NCBI RefSeq assembly: GCF_041504345.1
Contig: NZ_CP167895.1
Location: forward strand, 310,001-374,000
DNA from: Vibrio sp. BS-M-Sm-2
GTDB taxonomy: Bacteria; Pseudomonadota; Gammaproteobacteria; Enterobacterales; Vibrionaceae
Reading direction: 5' to 3'
DNA: 64,000 nucleotides
A program made the translations under genes and the position numbers. This document shows, piece after piece, positions 1 to 7,966 of the stretch (position 1 is its first letter; the number at the start of each line of letters is the position of its first letter). The notes beneath the pieces are model-generated. The model ran no database searches. It had not been told where the DNA came from and saw nothing but the letters and a program-made list of their open reading frames with translations.

Positions 1-397
1 TTTTCGCTACGGAAACGGCGGCTTTGGCGCTAAGAAACTCTGCACGCGCGGTGTCTAACTCTCCTAATGAAAGGCTGTTCTTTTTGATGAGCGCTTGATA
101 GCGGTTGTAGGTTGCTTTACGCAATGCAAGGTCCGCCTCTGCCAAAGCAAGATTCGCTTTCGCCTTGTTCACGCTAAACTTAAAATCATCGGCTTTGATC
201 TGAGCCAGTACCTGCTGCTGGTTTACGGCATCACCCACTTCAAGGTTATTCATCTCAACCACACCGGGCACCTCTGCCACGACACTGTGTTTATTTAAAC
301 CTTGAACATGTCCGATTAACTCCGTTGCTTGAGTTATTGATATTTGAGTTGTGGAGACTCCCAGAAGAACTGCAAGCGCGATAATTTTAGTGTTCAT
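1..397 (-). CDS. RND/HlyD-type periplasmic adaptor, N-terminal part
   Basis: About 132 residues are visible; the gene runs off the left edge, so the C-terminal domains are missing. The protein starts at the ATG at 397 and opens with a Sec-type signal (MNTKIIALAVLLGVS...). It then has the lipoyl/barrel-sandwich half of membrane-fusion proteins (GHVQGLNKHSVVAEVPGVVE, then VGDAVNQQQVLAQI) followed by an alpha-hairpin rich in Ala, Lys and Leu. Family members bridge an inner-membrane RND pump to a TolC-like channel and export drugs, bile salts or metals. It is divergent from the two-component system at 594-2599, an arrangement usual for a locally controlled efflux pump. The substrate cannot be inferred. 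Confidence 0.8.
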   Translation of the reverse strand, partial: MNTKIIALAVLLGVSTTQISITQATELIGHVQGLNKHSVVAEVPGVVEMNNLEVGDAVNQQQVLAQIKADDFKFSVNKAKANLALAEADLALRKATYNRYQALIKKNSLSLGELDTARAEFLSAKAAVSVAK

Positions 398-441
398 AAT
401 TCAACCCTCACCTATTGATGTGAACTATTGTTGAATTCGCT

Positions 442-473
442 TTGTCGAATTAAAGTCGAAGTCGGTTCGACAA
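442..473. promoter_or_regulatory. Inverted repeat in divergent promoter region
   Basis: TTGTCGAA at 442-449 is repeated as TTCGACAA at 466-473, giving perfect 8-bp arms 16 bp apart. It lies between the adaptor gene and the response-regulator gene and is a plausible regulator site. The TTCGACA core recurs at 531-537. Confidence 0.4.
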
Positions 474-522
474 TGAAAAATAATCTGATGGCGTTGTATT
501 TTGTGCGCAACACTATCAATTA

Positions 523-544
523 GACATAAATTCGACATAATTTT
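523..544 (+). promoter_or_regulatory. Tandem 11-bp direct repeats, OmpR/PhoB-like box
   Basis: GACATAAATTC at 523-533 is followed directly by GACATAATTTT at 534-544. Head-to-tail 11-bp repeats are the usual binding pattern of OmpR/PhoB-type regulators. The pair ends 49 nt before the response-regulator start, so autoregulation is plausible. This is inference from spacing only. Confidence 0.35.
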
Positions 545-593
545 AGATAGGCTACATTTTTACTGACCGTATATTTTGGGTGGGAGCAGAGCG

Positions 594-1298
594 ATGCTTG
601 AACGCAGTCGTATTTTGGTTGTTGAAGACAATATCGAACTACAAGGCATAATTGCCGACTTCTTAGAAGTGAAAGAGGCCGTTGCAGACTTCGCTTCTGA
701 TGGCGAGCAAGGCTTCAAACTTGCAATGGACAACGACTTCGACGCTATCGTTCTTGATGTAATGCTGCCCAAACTTGACGGAATGCAAGTGGCGTCTAAG
801 TTACGTCAAAATGGTGTAACCACTCCAATATTGATGCTAACAGCATTGAATGGCCAAGAAGATCTATTAAGTAGCTTTGATTCAGGTGCCGACGACTTCG
901 TAACCAAACCGTTCAAGTTTCCTGAATTAGAAGCTCGCCTGTCAGCACTGATAAAACGCAATAAAGGCTTAGTCGCCAAAAAGTCGTTGAGCTTTGGTGA
1001 AGTGATCATCGATGAAAAAACACATACCGCATCAAGAAGTGGTCAATCACTCAACCTAACCCCTATCATGTTTCAAATTTTGAGAGAGTTAGTCAAAGCT
1101 CAAGGTGGCGTCGTGTCTCGTGAAAGCCTCATCTACATGCTTTGGGGCGATGACATTCCAGACAAAGACGTACTCCGCAGCCATATCTACCTATTACGAA
1201 ACGTGCTCGATAAACCCTTCGATTTTCCTATGCTCAAGACCATTCCTAAACACGGTTTTCAATTAATCGTGTCTAACAATGAGCCTCAATCCGCATGA
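594..1298 (+). CDS. OmpR-family response regulator
   Basis: 234 residues. An N-terminal receiver domain carries the acidic pair E11/D12, the phospho-acceptor Asp about residue 55 (IVLDVMLP) and the conserved Lys in TKPF. A C-terminal winged-helix DNA-binding domain ends in the usual TIPKHGFQLI hairpin. I chose the ATG at 594 because a GGTGGGAG ribosome site precedes it by about 8 nt; an in-frame TTG at 576 has none. The stop overlaps the kinase start by 4 nt (ATGA), so the two are co-translated. The divergent efflux adaptor is the likely target, but the inducing signal is unknown. Confidence 0.9.
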   Translation: MLERSRILVVEDNIELQGIIADFLEVKEAVADFASDGEQGFKLAMDNDFDAIVLDVMLPKLDGMQVASKLRQNGVTTPILMLTALNGQEDLLSSFDSGADDFVTKPFKFPELEARLSALIKRNKGLVAKKSLSFGEVIIDEKTHTASRSGQSLNLTPIMFQILRELVKAQGGVVSRESLIYMLWGDDIPDKDVLRSHIYLLRNVLDKPFDFPMLKTIPKHGFQLIVSNNEPQSA

Positions 1299-2599
1299 AA
1301 ATTCGCACAAAGCTAGGCAACTCAATTGAGGATGTCAGAATCCGCACTATGCGAACGTTTTCGGTCATCGCACTTGTCTCTTCATGCATTGTCTTTTTCG
1401 TTTTCTCGCTACGCTTGGTGTGGCAAGAAGAAGCTCAAATCGAGAATCACTTAAAATCATATAAAGGGGTAGCACAGCAGTTTTACCGCCTTCTTTCTCC
1501 AAAAGGCAGCCTCAAGCTGTCAGAAAACGTAACGGCCTACTATGGTGAAACCGATTTTACCGACCAACTGAAAAAGCTTCCGCCAATGGCACTAGAAACG
1601 GTCGATCGACAGCGTTTTGAGATCAGGCTTTCCGAAGAAGATATTATTATTCCCGGGGTTATCGTCTACCACTTTTCTTTTGAAGACCAGGGGAAAACCA
1701 TTCCGACTTACATCACCATCAGCTCTTTTGATATGGACCTATGGGATGACAGTTGGGGCGTATTGATGGCGATTTCGACTCTGTTGATGATCGGGCTGAT
1801 CATAGTATTGCGGATTACACTTAAGCGAGTATTCGACCAACTAATGGCGCCCATTTCGGAGCTCAGTACTCAACTCACTAAACTTGAATCTGACAACTTC
1901 AAAGTACCCGACCACACGGTTGATGAGCTGCAGATGCTCACCTCGCACCTCAACAGTTACTCGACAATGAAAGACAGGCTTGCCAAGCAAGAGATGATGT
2001 TTGCGAAATACGCTAGCCATGAATTGAAAACACCGATCTCAATTGTTATTGGCGCAGCAGAATTACAAGCCATGAAGCCCGATGATCCTGTATTTCAAGC
2101 TAAGCAACGACAACGTATTCTTGGAGCCGCCAATGGCATGAGTACTACTGTTAAAGTGCTACTGAACATTGTTAAGCAAGAGAACTCTTCCGCCGAAAAT
2201 ACACTAACGGCTATCGATGAAGCCGCTATCGATTTATCGAAGTACCACACGATGTTGGCTCCAGATGCTGAGCTACAGTTAAACATTGAGCCAAATACTA
2301 CGCTTAACATGCCTTTGACAATCGTCAATATGGTGCTTAAGAACTACATTGAAAATGCGATTCGATTTACCACACAAGGTAAGATTGTAGTGACCATCAA
2401 CTCCAACACGATTTCGGTTTCAGATACTGGCTCGGGGCTTAATGATGATACTAAAATGGAACACGGCCTTGGCCTAATCATCGTAAAACGCATCGGAGAC
2501 AGTTACGGCTGGACATCCACACTGATAGATAACGTCCAGTCGGACACGAGCCTACATCCCGCGGGCTGCACTGCGACTTTTGCTCGAAACGATGTATAA
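1295..2599 (+). CDS. Membrane sensor histidine kinase
   Basis: 434 residues. One membrane segment lies at about 21-43 and another at about 155-176, enclosing a periplasmic sensor of about 110 residues with no domain I recognise. The kinase core follows: H-box ASHELKTPI with the phospho-His near residue 242, N-box NYIENAIRFT, G1 SDTGSGL and G2 GLGLIIVKRI. All catalytic boxes look intact. It is the partner of the overlapping response regulator. The ATP-binding domain is short but complete to the C-terminus. The signal it senses cannot be read from sequence. Confidence 0.9.
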   Translation: MKIRTKLGNSIEDVRIRTMRTFSVIALVSSCIVFFVFSLRLVWQEEAQIENHLKSYKGVAQQFYRLLSPKGSLKLSENVTAYYGETDFTDQLKKLPPMALETVDRQRFEIRLSEEDIIIPGVIVYHFSFEDQGKTIPTYITISSFDMDLWDDSWGVLMAISTLLMIGLIIVLRITLKRVFDQLMAPISELSTQLTKLESDNFKVPDHTVDELQMLTSHLNSYSTMKDRLAKQEMMFAKYASHELKTPISIVIGAAELQAMKPDDPVFQAKQRQRILGAANGMSTTVKVLLNIVKQENSSAENTLTAIDEAAIDLSKYHTMLAPDAELQLNIEPNTTLNMPLTIVNMVLKNYIENAIRFTTQGKIVVTINSNTISVSDTGSGLNDDTKMEHGLGLIIVKRIGDSYGWTSTLIDNVQSDTSLHPAGCTATFARNDV

Positions 2600-2647
2600 A
2601 AGCTGCATCTATTCAAAAGCGACTCTTACAAGAAACTGCGTATACAA

Positions 2648-2673
2648 AAAAGGACATCGAATGATGTCCTTTT
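2648..2673. terminator. Bidirectional hairpin terminator
   Basis: AAAAGGACATC (2648-2658) and GATGTCCTTTT (2663-2673) form a perfect stem with a GAAT loop. It lies between the kinase gene and the convergent pilin gene and has A- and T-tracts for both directions. Confidence 0.85.
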
Positions 2674-2678
2674 GCTAT

Positions 2679-3482
2679 TTAATCGTCGTCCTCACAAGGC
2701 TCCCAGTCTCGATCGAATGGAGAGGTTTCGTTATCTCTTCGGTCCCACCTGTCGCAAGGGTCCTCTGGGTCTTCCGGATCATCATCTTCACACGGTTCAC
2801 GATCATTGGCTTCAACGCTATCGTCATCCCAGCACGGCCTTTCCCAAGGTGGCTTAGGATCTGGGTCTGGGTCTGGTTCGGGATCCGGGTCTACAGGGTC
2901 TACAGGGTCTACAGGGTCTACAGGGTCTACAGGGTCTACAGGCATCGAGCCACCACCATCACCGATTTCAACACCTCTAGTGCCAACGACGTAAGTTAAG
3001 AAACCATGAGAGCTAAAACTTTGATTTGAAGCTCCTGCCATCGCGCTTGCAGAAGACAGAACTGGGGCGTTGTAATAATAGTACTGGCACGCAGCATTTT
3101 GCGCATCAAACACAGCAACCAACGAATCTGAATCTATACTATCAACGCTTGCTCGAATGCCTGTCGTTATTACATTCCAAATCGATTCACACTCTAATGC
3201 TGACGACGCTAAAGGGTATTCTGATCTCTGTTGAGTCTCTTCATCCCAAAAACTCAACATCTCACCGTTTACCTCAAGTTCGTTCGGTTCTCCCGCCACT
3301 TTATGTTCTGAGTAAACGATATCTAGACCAGAAAGCAGCGTTCCTTTTAAACCAAACAAGACTGAGTCTTTTGCATCACTAGAAAAATTAAGAAAACGAG
3401 GGGCAGCGGTTACGGCGAGTACACCTAAAAGAACAATCACAGACACCAGTTCGATCAGTGTAAAACCCTTAGAGCTTTTCAT
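2679..3482 (-). CDS. MSHA-like type IV pilin with repetitive acidic tail
   Basis: 267 residues. The N-terminus MKSSKGFTLIELV is a classic type IV prepilin signal, cut after Gly6 by a prepilin peptidase with Phe becoming residue 1. The following helix and the TAAPRFLNFSSDA segment resemble MshA-type pilins of Vibrio. The first ~180 residues look like a pilin. The rest is unusual: a glycine stretch, six VDP triplets, a (D/E)P-rich run, then an acidic Cys-containing tail in which EPCEDDD occurs twice. Typical MshA is about 170-190 residues, so this tail is an extra domain of about 80 residues. The gene stands alone with its own terminator. It may be a minor or surface-displayed pilin. Confidence 0.8.
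   Translation of the reverse strand: MKSSKGFTLIELVSVIVLLGVLAVTAAPRFLNFSSDAKDSVLFGLKGTLLSGLDIVYSEHKVAGEPNELEVNGEMLSFWDEETQQRSEYPLASSALECESIWNVITTGIRASVDSIDSDSLVAVFDAQNAACQYYYYNAPVLSSASAMAGASNQSFSSHGFLTYVVGTRGVEIGDGGGSMPVDPVDPVDPVDPVDPVDPDPEPDPDPDPKPPWERPCWDDDSVEANDREPCEDDDPEDPEDPCDRWDRRDNETSPFDRDWEPCEDDD
2887..2940. repeat. Six perfect 9-bp repeats encoding VDP
   Basis: The unit GGGTCTACA (plus strand) occurs six times without mismatch inside the pilin gene and encodes Val-Asp-Pro on the minus strand. Gain or loss of units would change tail length without breaking the reading frame. Confidence 0.95.
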
Positions 3483-3626
3483 CTTGCCTACTTAGAAACT
3501 ATTAAAACAGATAATAAGGAACAAGATACTATAAAAACAAACTTGTGGTACAGCGTACTTATAACTTTAATGGAACATCATATGTAACAAAGTATGAATG
3601 AGGAATTCACTCCAAGCCCATGTTAA

Positions 3627-4241
3627 CTAAGACTTTCCTTTCACACCGCAACCTTTAATAACTAGCTGGGTGATAAACTCAGCGGCTTCTTCATAATCTT
3701 TGTCATCGAGCTGCTCTTTCTGCATCACGCTGCAAATCTGCCAACCAAAATCGGCGTAGGTTTGGGTAGCCGCCCAGATGGTAAACATCAGGTGGTGCGC
3801 AGGAACGTCATCCATTAAACCTTGTGCTGACCACGTTGAGAACTTATCAAGAATCATCTGCGATTGCTTATACAGCTCATCACCAATCTCTTTCGGCAGC
3901 ACTTTCGCGCCCGACATCACTTCATTGGCAAATACTTTAGAAGCATGTGGATGGTCGCGAGAAATAATCAGCTTGGTTTGAATATATTGAGACAAAGCTT
4001 CAACAGGATCGCTGAGCTCTTCAATCGGACGAGATGCTTCTAGCAAGGGCTGAGTGACGGTTTCAAGCACAGCGTTGTAGAGCTTATCTTTAGAGCTGAA
4101 ATAATAGAATACGTTAGGTTTGGGAATGTCGGCCGCTTTTGCGATATCAGCCATTTTTGTTGCGGCATAACCATGAGTGGCGAATTGTTCACACGCGACT
4201 TCGATGATTAAATCTTGATTCTTTTGTCTGATCCTAGACAT
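3627..4241 (-). CDS. TetR-family regulator, RutR-like
   Basis: 204 residues. An N-terminal TetR helix-turn-helix (GYAATKMADIAKAADIPKPN, then VFYYFSSKDKLY) precedes a C-terminal ligand domain resembling the RutR/YcdC group (SRDHPHASKVFANEVMSGA; HLMFTIWAATQTYADF). I chose the ATG at 4241 because AAAGGA stands about 7 nt upstream; a longer in-frame start at 4262 would place that site inside the gene. It is downstream of the glyoxylate/glycerate operon on the same strand but separated from it by a hairpin, so it probably has its own promoter. RutR itself senses pyrimidines; the ligand here is unknown and the link to glycerate genes is positional. Confidence 0.85.
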   Translation of the reverse strand: MSRIRQKNQDLIIEVACEQFATHGYAATKMADIAKAADIPKPNVFYYFSSKDKLYNAVLETVTQPLLEASRPIEELSDPVEALSQYIQTKLIISRDHPHASKVFANEVMSGAKVLPKEIGDELYKQSQMILDKFSTWSAQGLMDDVPAHHLMFTIWAATQTYADFGWQICSVMQKEQLDDKDYEEAAEFITQLVIKGCGVKGKS

Positions 4242-4260
4242 ATTGCATCCTTTACAACTC

Positions 4261-4280
4261 ATTACTTAAGCCATAGTAAT
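4261..4280. promoter_or_regulatory. Inverted repeat upstream of the TetR gene
   Basis: ATTACT and AGTAAT arms flank an 8-bp spacer, 20 nt upstream of the TetR start codon. The size and position suit an autoregulatory TetR operator. Inference only. Confidence 0.4.
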
Positions 4281-4340
4281 CAACGTGCTTCATTAGTCCA
4301 GAAGATAATCTCAGAACTCGAGGTCACAACATTGATAGCA

Positions 4341-4378
4341 ATAAAATGGTCGTTCTTATGTGCAGAAGAGCGACCATT
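4341..4378 (-). terminator. Hairpin terminator after glycerate kinase gene
   Basis: AATGGTCG (4345-4352) pairs with CGACCATT (4371-4378), with extra TTCT/AGAA pairing inside. Read on the minus strand the stem is followed by TTATTG, giving a modest T-tract. It separates the gcl operon from the TetR gene. Confidence 0.6.
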
Positions 4379-4433
4379 CAATACTGCTAGCTTTCCAACG
4401 CTAATATTTTGGGGGCTATTCGCACCGTTCAGA

Positions 4434-5744
4434 TTAAAGAATCAATATCGCGCGGAAGTCATTCACGTTGGTTAGCGTCGGCCCCGTGCTCAGTAACACA
4501 CCGACTTGCTTAAAGAAGTCGTAGCTGTTGTTCGCGTCAAGGTAGTCTTGCGCTTTAAGCGACAGGTTCAAACCTTGCTGCCATGTTTGAGGTGTGATCC
4601 ATGCACCGGCGTTATCTTCTACACCATCTATACCATCAGTATCGGCAGCCAGAGCAAATATATTGTCTTGGCCTTTAAGTTCGTTATACAAACTTAAAAG
4701 GAATTCACAATTTCGCCCGCCACGGCCATTCCCTTTAACGGTCACCGTGGTCTCACCACCAGAAAGTATCACGCAAGGCGTCTCAAATGGGTGCTTATTG
4801 TCAGCAATTTGCTTAGCCAGGGCAGCATGAACCTTCGCTACTTCTCGCGCTTCCCCTTCAATACAGTCACTCAACACGTAAGCGGGGATCCCCAAACCTT
4901 CAGCTTCTGCAGCGGCAGATTCTAATGCTGACATTGGAGTTGCGATAATATGATGCTCTGCATTCTTCCAACACACATCATCCGGCTTAACGGTTTCTGA
5001 CTCAGGGTTATTGAGCCATTCAAATGCCGAGCGTGGTGTTTCAATTTGGTAGCGTTCTAAGATTGCCATTGCATCAAAGCGAGTGGTGGTATCAGGTACG
5101 GTTGGGCCAGAGGCAATCACACTAATATCGTCTCCCGGCACATCAGATATTGCCAAAGACACAACTCTTGCTGGGTATGCCGCTTTGGCAAGTCGACCAC
5201 CTTTGATTGAAGATAAATGCTTACGAACGCAATTCATCTCATCAATGGCTGCACCCGACTTAAGCAGCGCTTTATTGATTTGTTGCTTCTCTGCCAAACT
5301 GATATCACCACCCGGTAAACTCAATAACGCAGAGCCTCCACCCGACAACAAGCAGATCACAGTATCATCAGCACTAAGATCATTAACGAGTTGCAACATA
5401 CGTTGACTCACTTCTAAACCCATCGCGTCTGGAACTGGGTGCGCCGCTTCAATCACCTCAATGTGTTCGCAAGGAGCCGTGTGCTCATAGCGAGTCACGA
5501 CCAAACCTTCAAGGTCACGCAGTGCAAGATCTTGTTGCTTCTTTGTTTGCCATACGGCTTCAAGCTCCGCCGCCATTGACGCTGCAGCTTTTCCCGCTCC
5601 GATCACGACAGTGCGCCCAGCTTGATTAGCAGAGCGATAAAAAATGTCTTGAGGTAGAAAAGGTTCGATGTGATTTTTTGGTAGTGCCTCATTTACAGCA
5701 CTTGAGAAAAGGGTTTGCAGAAACTGCTTAGCATCAATGTCCAT
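4434..5744 (-). CDS. Glycerate 2-kinase, MOFRL family
   Basis: 436 residues, normal for the GckA/TtuD-type (DUF4147 plus MOFRL) glycerate kinases. They phosphorylate D-glycerate, most often to 2-phosphoglycerate, in the cytoplasm. Visible signatures are VVIGAGKAAASMA near the N-terminus, the phosphate loop CLLSGGGSALLSLP, the SGGETTVTV segment and the C-terminal GRGGRNCEF and DTDGIDGVEDNAGA motifs of the MOFRL domain. The ATG is preceded by AAGGAGT. It is the last gene of gcl-hyi-glxR-kinase and finishes the route from glyoxylate to glycolysis. A 340-bp gap with inverted repeats separates it from glxR, so its expression may be partly uncoupled. Confidence 0.93.
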   Translation of the reverse strand: MDIDAKQFLQTLFSSAVNEALPKNHIEPFLPQDIFYRSANQAGRTVVIGAGKAAASMAAELEAVWQTKKQQDLALRDLEGLVVTRYEHTAPCEHIEVIEAAHPVPDAMGLEVSQRMLQLVNDLSADDTVICLLSGGGSALLSLPGGDISLAEKQQINKALLKSGAAIDEMNCVRKHLSSIKGGRLAKAAYPARVVSLAISDVPGDDISVIASGPTVPDTTTRFDAMAILERYQIETPRSAFEWLNNPESETVKPDDVCWKNAEHHIIATPMSALESAAAEAEGLGIPAYVLSDCIEGEAREVAKVHAALAKQIADNKHPFETPCVILSGGETTVTVKGNGRGGRNCEFLLSLYNELKGQDNIFALAADTDGIDGVEDNAGAWITPQTWQQGLNLSLKAQDYLDANNSYDFFKQVGVLLSTGPTLTNVNDFRAILIL

Positions 5745-6084
5745 CAGCCACTCCTTAGTTGACGGAGAAAAAAAGAACCCCGATACAAGGCGAAAGGGTG
5801 CCTGCTAAGATTAAGTTGGAAAGGAACAACTTCAACCTCTGCCTCGTATCAGGAACGCGTATAAAAGGAGACGAAACTACGCGATTTATAAACAAACTGT
5901 TTGAAACTGGTGGGCTCGCACATCGCAGCTCTGTCGAGGCGCAAAGTAGATTCACAATTCGACATTACATGTAATGGCAGCCCAGATTCATTAGCCTTAG
6001 CCCTACTGAAGCGACAAAGCTTTACAACAAAGCCACTACAGCGACAAAAGCCAATGAATTGAGACGGATTAATCGTTACGGATA
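5745..6084. other. 340-bp intergenic region with several inverted repeats
   Basis: No convincing gene. It holds three structures. First, an imperfect inverted repeat with arms 5779-5791 and 5841-5853 (11 of 13 positions match). Second, a perfect 14-bp palindrome CATTACATGTAATG at 5964-5977. Third, a long hairpin-like element at 5987-6060 whose ends are ATTCATTAGC and GCCAATGAAT and whose interior has a degenerate direct repeat around GCGACAAAGC. It sits inside an operon, between glxR and the kinase gene, so it could act in transcript processing, attenuation or as a REP-like element. Confidence 0.6.
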
Positions 6085-6981
6085 TTAGCGAATAGAGTGG
6101 TCAGAACGCTTCTCTATCGCTTGGATAAGCGCAGAGTGGTCCCAGCCTTCACCGCCCATTTCGGCACACTCGCCAAACAACTCTTGAGCGTTCGCCGTAT
6201 TCGGTAGTGCGACACCTAACTCTTGTGCGCCCGTTAGCGCAAGGTTCAGGTCTTTCTGGTGAAGCGAGATTCTAAAACCTGGGTCAAATGTGCCTTCAAC
6301 CATACGCTCGCCATGAACTTCCAGGATCTTAGAGTTAGCAAAACCACCTAGTAGTGCCTGACGAACTCGCGCTGGATCAGCACCGGCTTTTGAGGCAAAT
6401 ACCAAGGCTTCGGATACCGCTTCAATATTCAGTGCAACGATGATCTGGTTAGCAACCTTACACGTTTGGCCAGCACCGTTATCACCCACCAGCGTGATGT
6501 TCTTACCCATGATTTCGAATAGCGGACGGGCTTTGTCAAAGGCGTCTTGCTCGCCACCAACCATAATGGTCAGTGCGGCATTGATAGCACCTACTTCACC
6601 ACCCGATACCGGAGCATCTAGGTAAGAAGCACCACCTTCATTGATGCGAGCTGCTATTGCTTTGGTCGCGATAGGCGAGATTGAACTCATATCGATAACC
6701 AGTTTTCCAGTCGCACCGCCGGCAGCTAGGCCTTGCTCTACTCCGTTGTTACCAAACAGTACCTCTTCAACTTGAGGTGTGTTTGGCACCATTAGGATAA
6801 TGACATCCGCCGCCTCTGCCGCTTCCGCGGGTGAGTGACAGACTGTTGCGCCCGCTGCGACCAGATCAGCAGGAGCTTCATTGAAGTGGTCTGATAAAAA
6901 GATATCGTGGCCCGCTTTTTGTAGGTTGCTCGCCATAGGTTTACCCATGATGCCAGTACCGATAAATGCAATTTTAGACAT
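6085..6981 (-). CDS. glxR: Tartronate semialdehyde reductase
   Basis: 298 residues, the usual length for the beta-hydroxyacid dehydrogenase family. It reduces tartronate semialdehyde to D-glycerate with NAD(P)H. Visible are the dinucleotide loop IGTGIMGKPMASNL, the substrate-binding segment YLDAPVSGGEVGA, the catalytic Lys region GQTCKVANQIIVA and the HQKDLNLAL segment. An AAGGAG ribosome site precedes the ATG. It lies between hyi and glycerate kinase, which supports the glyoxylate-pathway GlxR/GarR role over general 3-hydroxyisobutyrate dehydrogenase activity. Confidence 0.93.
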   Translation of the reverse strand: MSKIAFIGTGIMGKPMASNLQKAGHDIFLSDHFNEAPADLVAAGATVCHSPAEAAEAADVIILMVPNTPQVEEVLFGNNGVEQGLAAGGATGKLVIDMSSISPIATKAIAARINEGGASYLDAPVSGGEVGAINAALTIMVGGEQDAFDKARPLFEIMGKNITLVGDNGAGQTCKVANQIIVALNIEAVSEALVFASKAGADPARVRQALLGGFANSKILEVHGERMVEGTFDPGFRISLHQKDLNLALTGAQELGVALPNTANAQELFGECAEMGGEGWDHSALIQAIEKRSDHSIR

Positions 6982-7018
6982 GTTGTTCTCCTTAACGTTT
7001 GAGGGTTACCAGACGGAA

Positions 7019-7795
7019 TTAACGGTACTGGTGTAGCCAACCAAGGCCTTCTTTAGTCGTTGTTTTGGGCTTGTACTCGCAGCCCACCCAGCCTTGATAG
7101 CCAAGCTCATCAAGATAATTGAGCACGAATGGGTAATTGATTTCTCCCGTCCCCGGTTCGTGTCGACCTGGATTGTCAGCCAGTTGAACGTGCGCGATTT
7201 GGCCAATGTTTTGTTGCATAGTCGGCGTTAAATCGCCTTCCATAATTTGCATGTGATAAATATCGTATTGGATAGAAAGGTTATCGCTCCCTACCTCTTT
7301 AATGATCGCTTTAGCTTGCTCAGTGGTATTTAAGAAGAAGCCCGGAATATCACGCGTGTTGATCGCTTCAATCACTAGGCTAATCCCTTCTGCTGCTAGC
7401 GCGTTCGCCGCGTAATGCAGGTTAATCACAAACGCCGATTGCGCATCTTGTTGGGTCACACCTTGCGGAACAATCCCTGCCAAACAATTCACTTGGGTAC
7501 AACCGAGCGCTTTAGCGTAAGCAATCGCCTTAGTTACACCCGCTTGAAACTCTTCGACTCGAGCTGGGTCGACCGCGATACCACGGTCACCGGCGTCCCA
7601 ATCCCCTGCAGGTAGGTTAAATAGCACTTGTTCTAAATTATTCGCGACAAGCTTTTCTTTAATTTCGTCCGCATCAAAGGCATACGGGAAAAGGTACTCC
7701 ACGCCCTGAAAGCCCGCTTCTGCTGCGGCTTCAAAGCGATCCATAAAATCAACTTCCGTGAATAACATTGACAAGTTTGCTGCAAATTTTGCCAT
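7019..7795 (-). CDS. hyi: Hydroxypyruvate isomerase
   Basis: 258 residues, matching E. coli Hyi in length. It is a TIM-barrel enzyme of the xylose-isomerase-like superfamily that interconverts hydroxypyruvate and tartronate semialdehyde. Signatures include FAANLSMLFTEVDFMDRF, NLPAGDWDAGDRGIA, and metal-binding residues in VIEAINTRDIPGF, QYDIYHMQIMEGD and GCEYKP. The start is the ATG after AAGGAC at 7795. It is 37 nt upstream of glxR in the same operon and about 170 nt downstream of gcl. Confidence 0.93.
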   Translation of the reverse strand: MAKFAANLSMLFTEVDFMDRFEAAAEAGFQGVEYLFPYAFDADEIKEKLVANNLEQVLFNLPAGDWDAGDRGIAVDPARVEEFQAGVTKAIAYAKALGCTQVNCLAGIVPQGVTQQDAQSAFVINLHYAANALAAEGISLVIEAINTRDIPGFFLNTTEQAKAIIKEVGSDNLSIQYDIYHMQIMEGDLTPTMQQNIGQIAHVQLADNPGRHEPGTGEINYPFVLNYLDELGYQGWVGCEYKPKTTTKEGLGWLHQYR

Positions 7796-7922
7796 GACTC
7801 TGTCCTTACTCTTTATTTGGTGAAGCTCTGGTTATTAGGTAAAGAAACCGTTATTTATTGAAACTATGACTGCTTAGTGAAGCTACAGTTGCTTAATGAA
7901 GCTCCGATCTCTTTGAGCTTCT

Positions 7923-7949
7923 CCGTTGAGCCAAGCTTTGGCTCAACGG
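7923..7949. other. Strong hairpin between gcl and hyi
   Basis: A 12-bp perfect stem (7923-7934 with 7938-7949) closes on a 3-nt loop. No T-tract follows on either strand, so it is not a standard terminator. Inside the operon it may stabilise the gcl transcript end or set expression ratios. Short near-repeats (CTTAGTGAAGCT and CTTAATGAAGCT) lie just to the left. Confidence 0.6.
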
Positions 7950-7966
7950 GTACACGTACAACAAAG

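Noticed and set aside
2639..2650. GTATACAAAAA resembling the TTGTATACAA operator
   Set aside because: Only one half matches and it lies in the leader of a terminator after the histidine kinase gene.
2887..2940. Possible CRISPR-like array
   Set aside because: Nine-bp perfect repeats with no spacers, in frame inside a coding region.
2580..2999. Plus-strand open frame with YRVYRVYRV repeats opposite the pilin gene
   Set aside because: It is the antisense shadow of the VDP-coding 9-bp repeats, has no ribosome site and overlaps a well-supported pilin gene.
5759..5974. 71-codon open frame in the glxR-kinase intergenic region
   Set aside because: No ribosome site, overlaps inverted repeats and resembles no protein I know.
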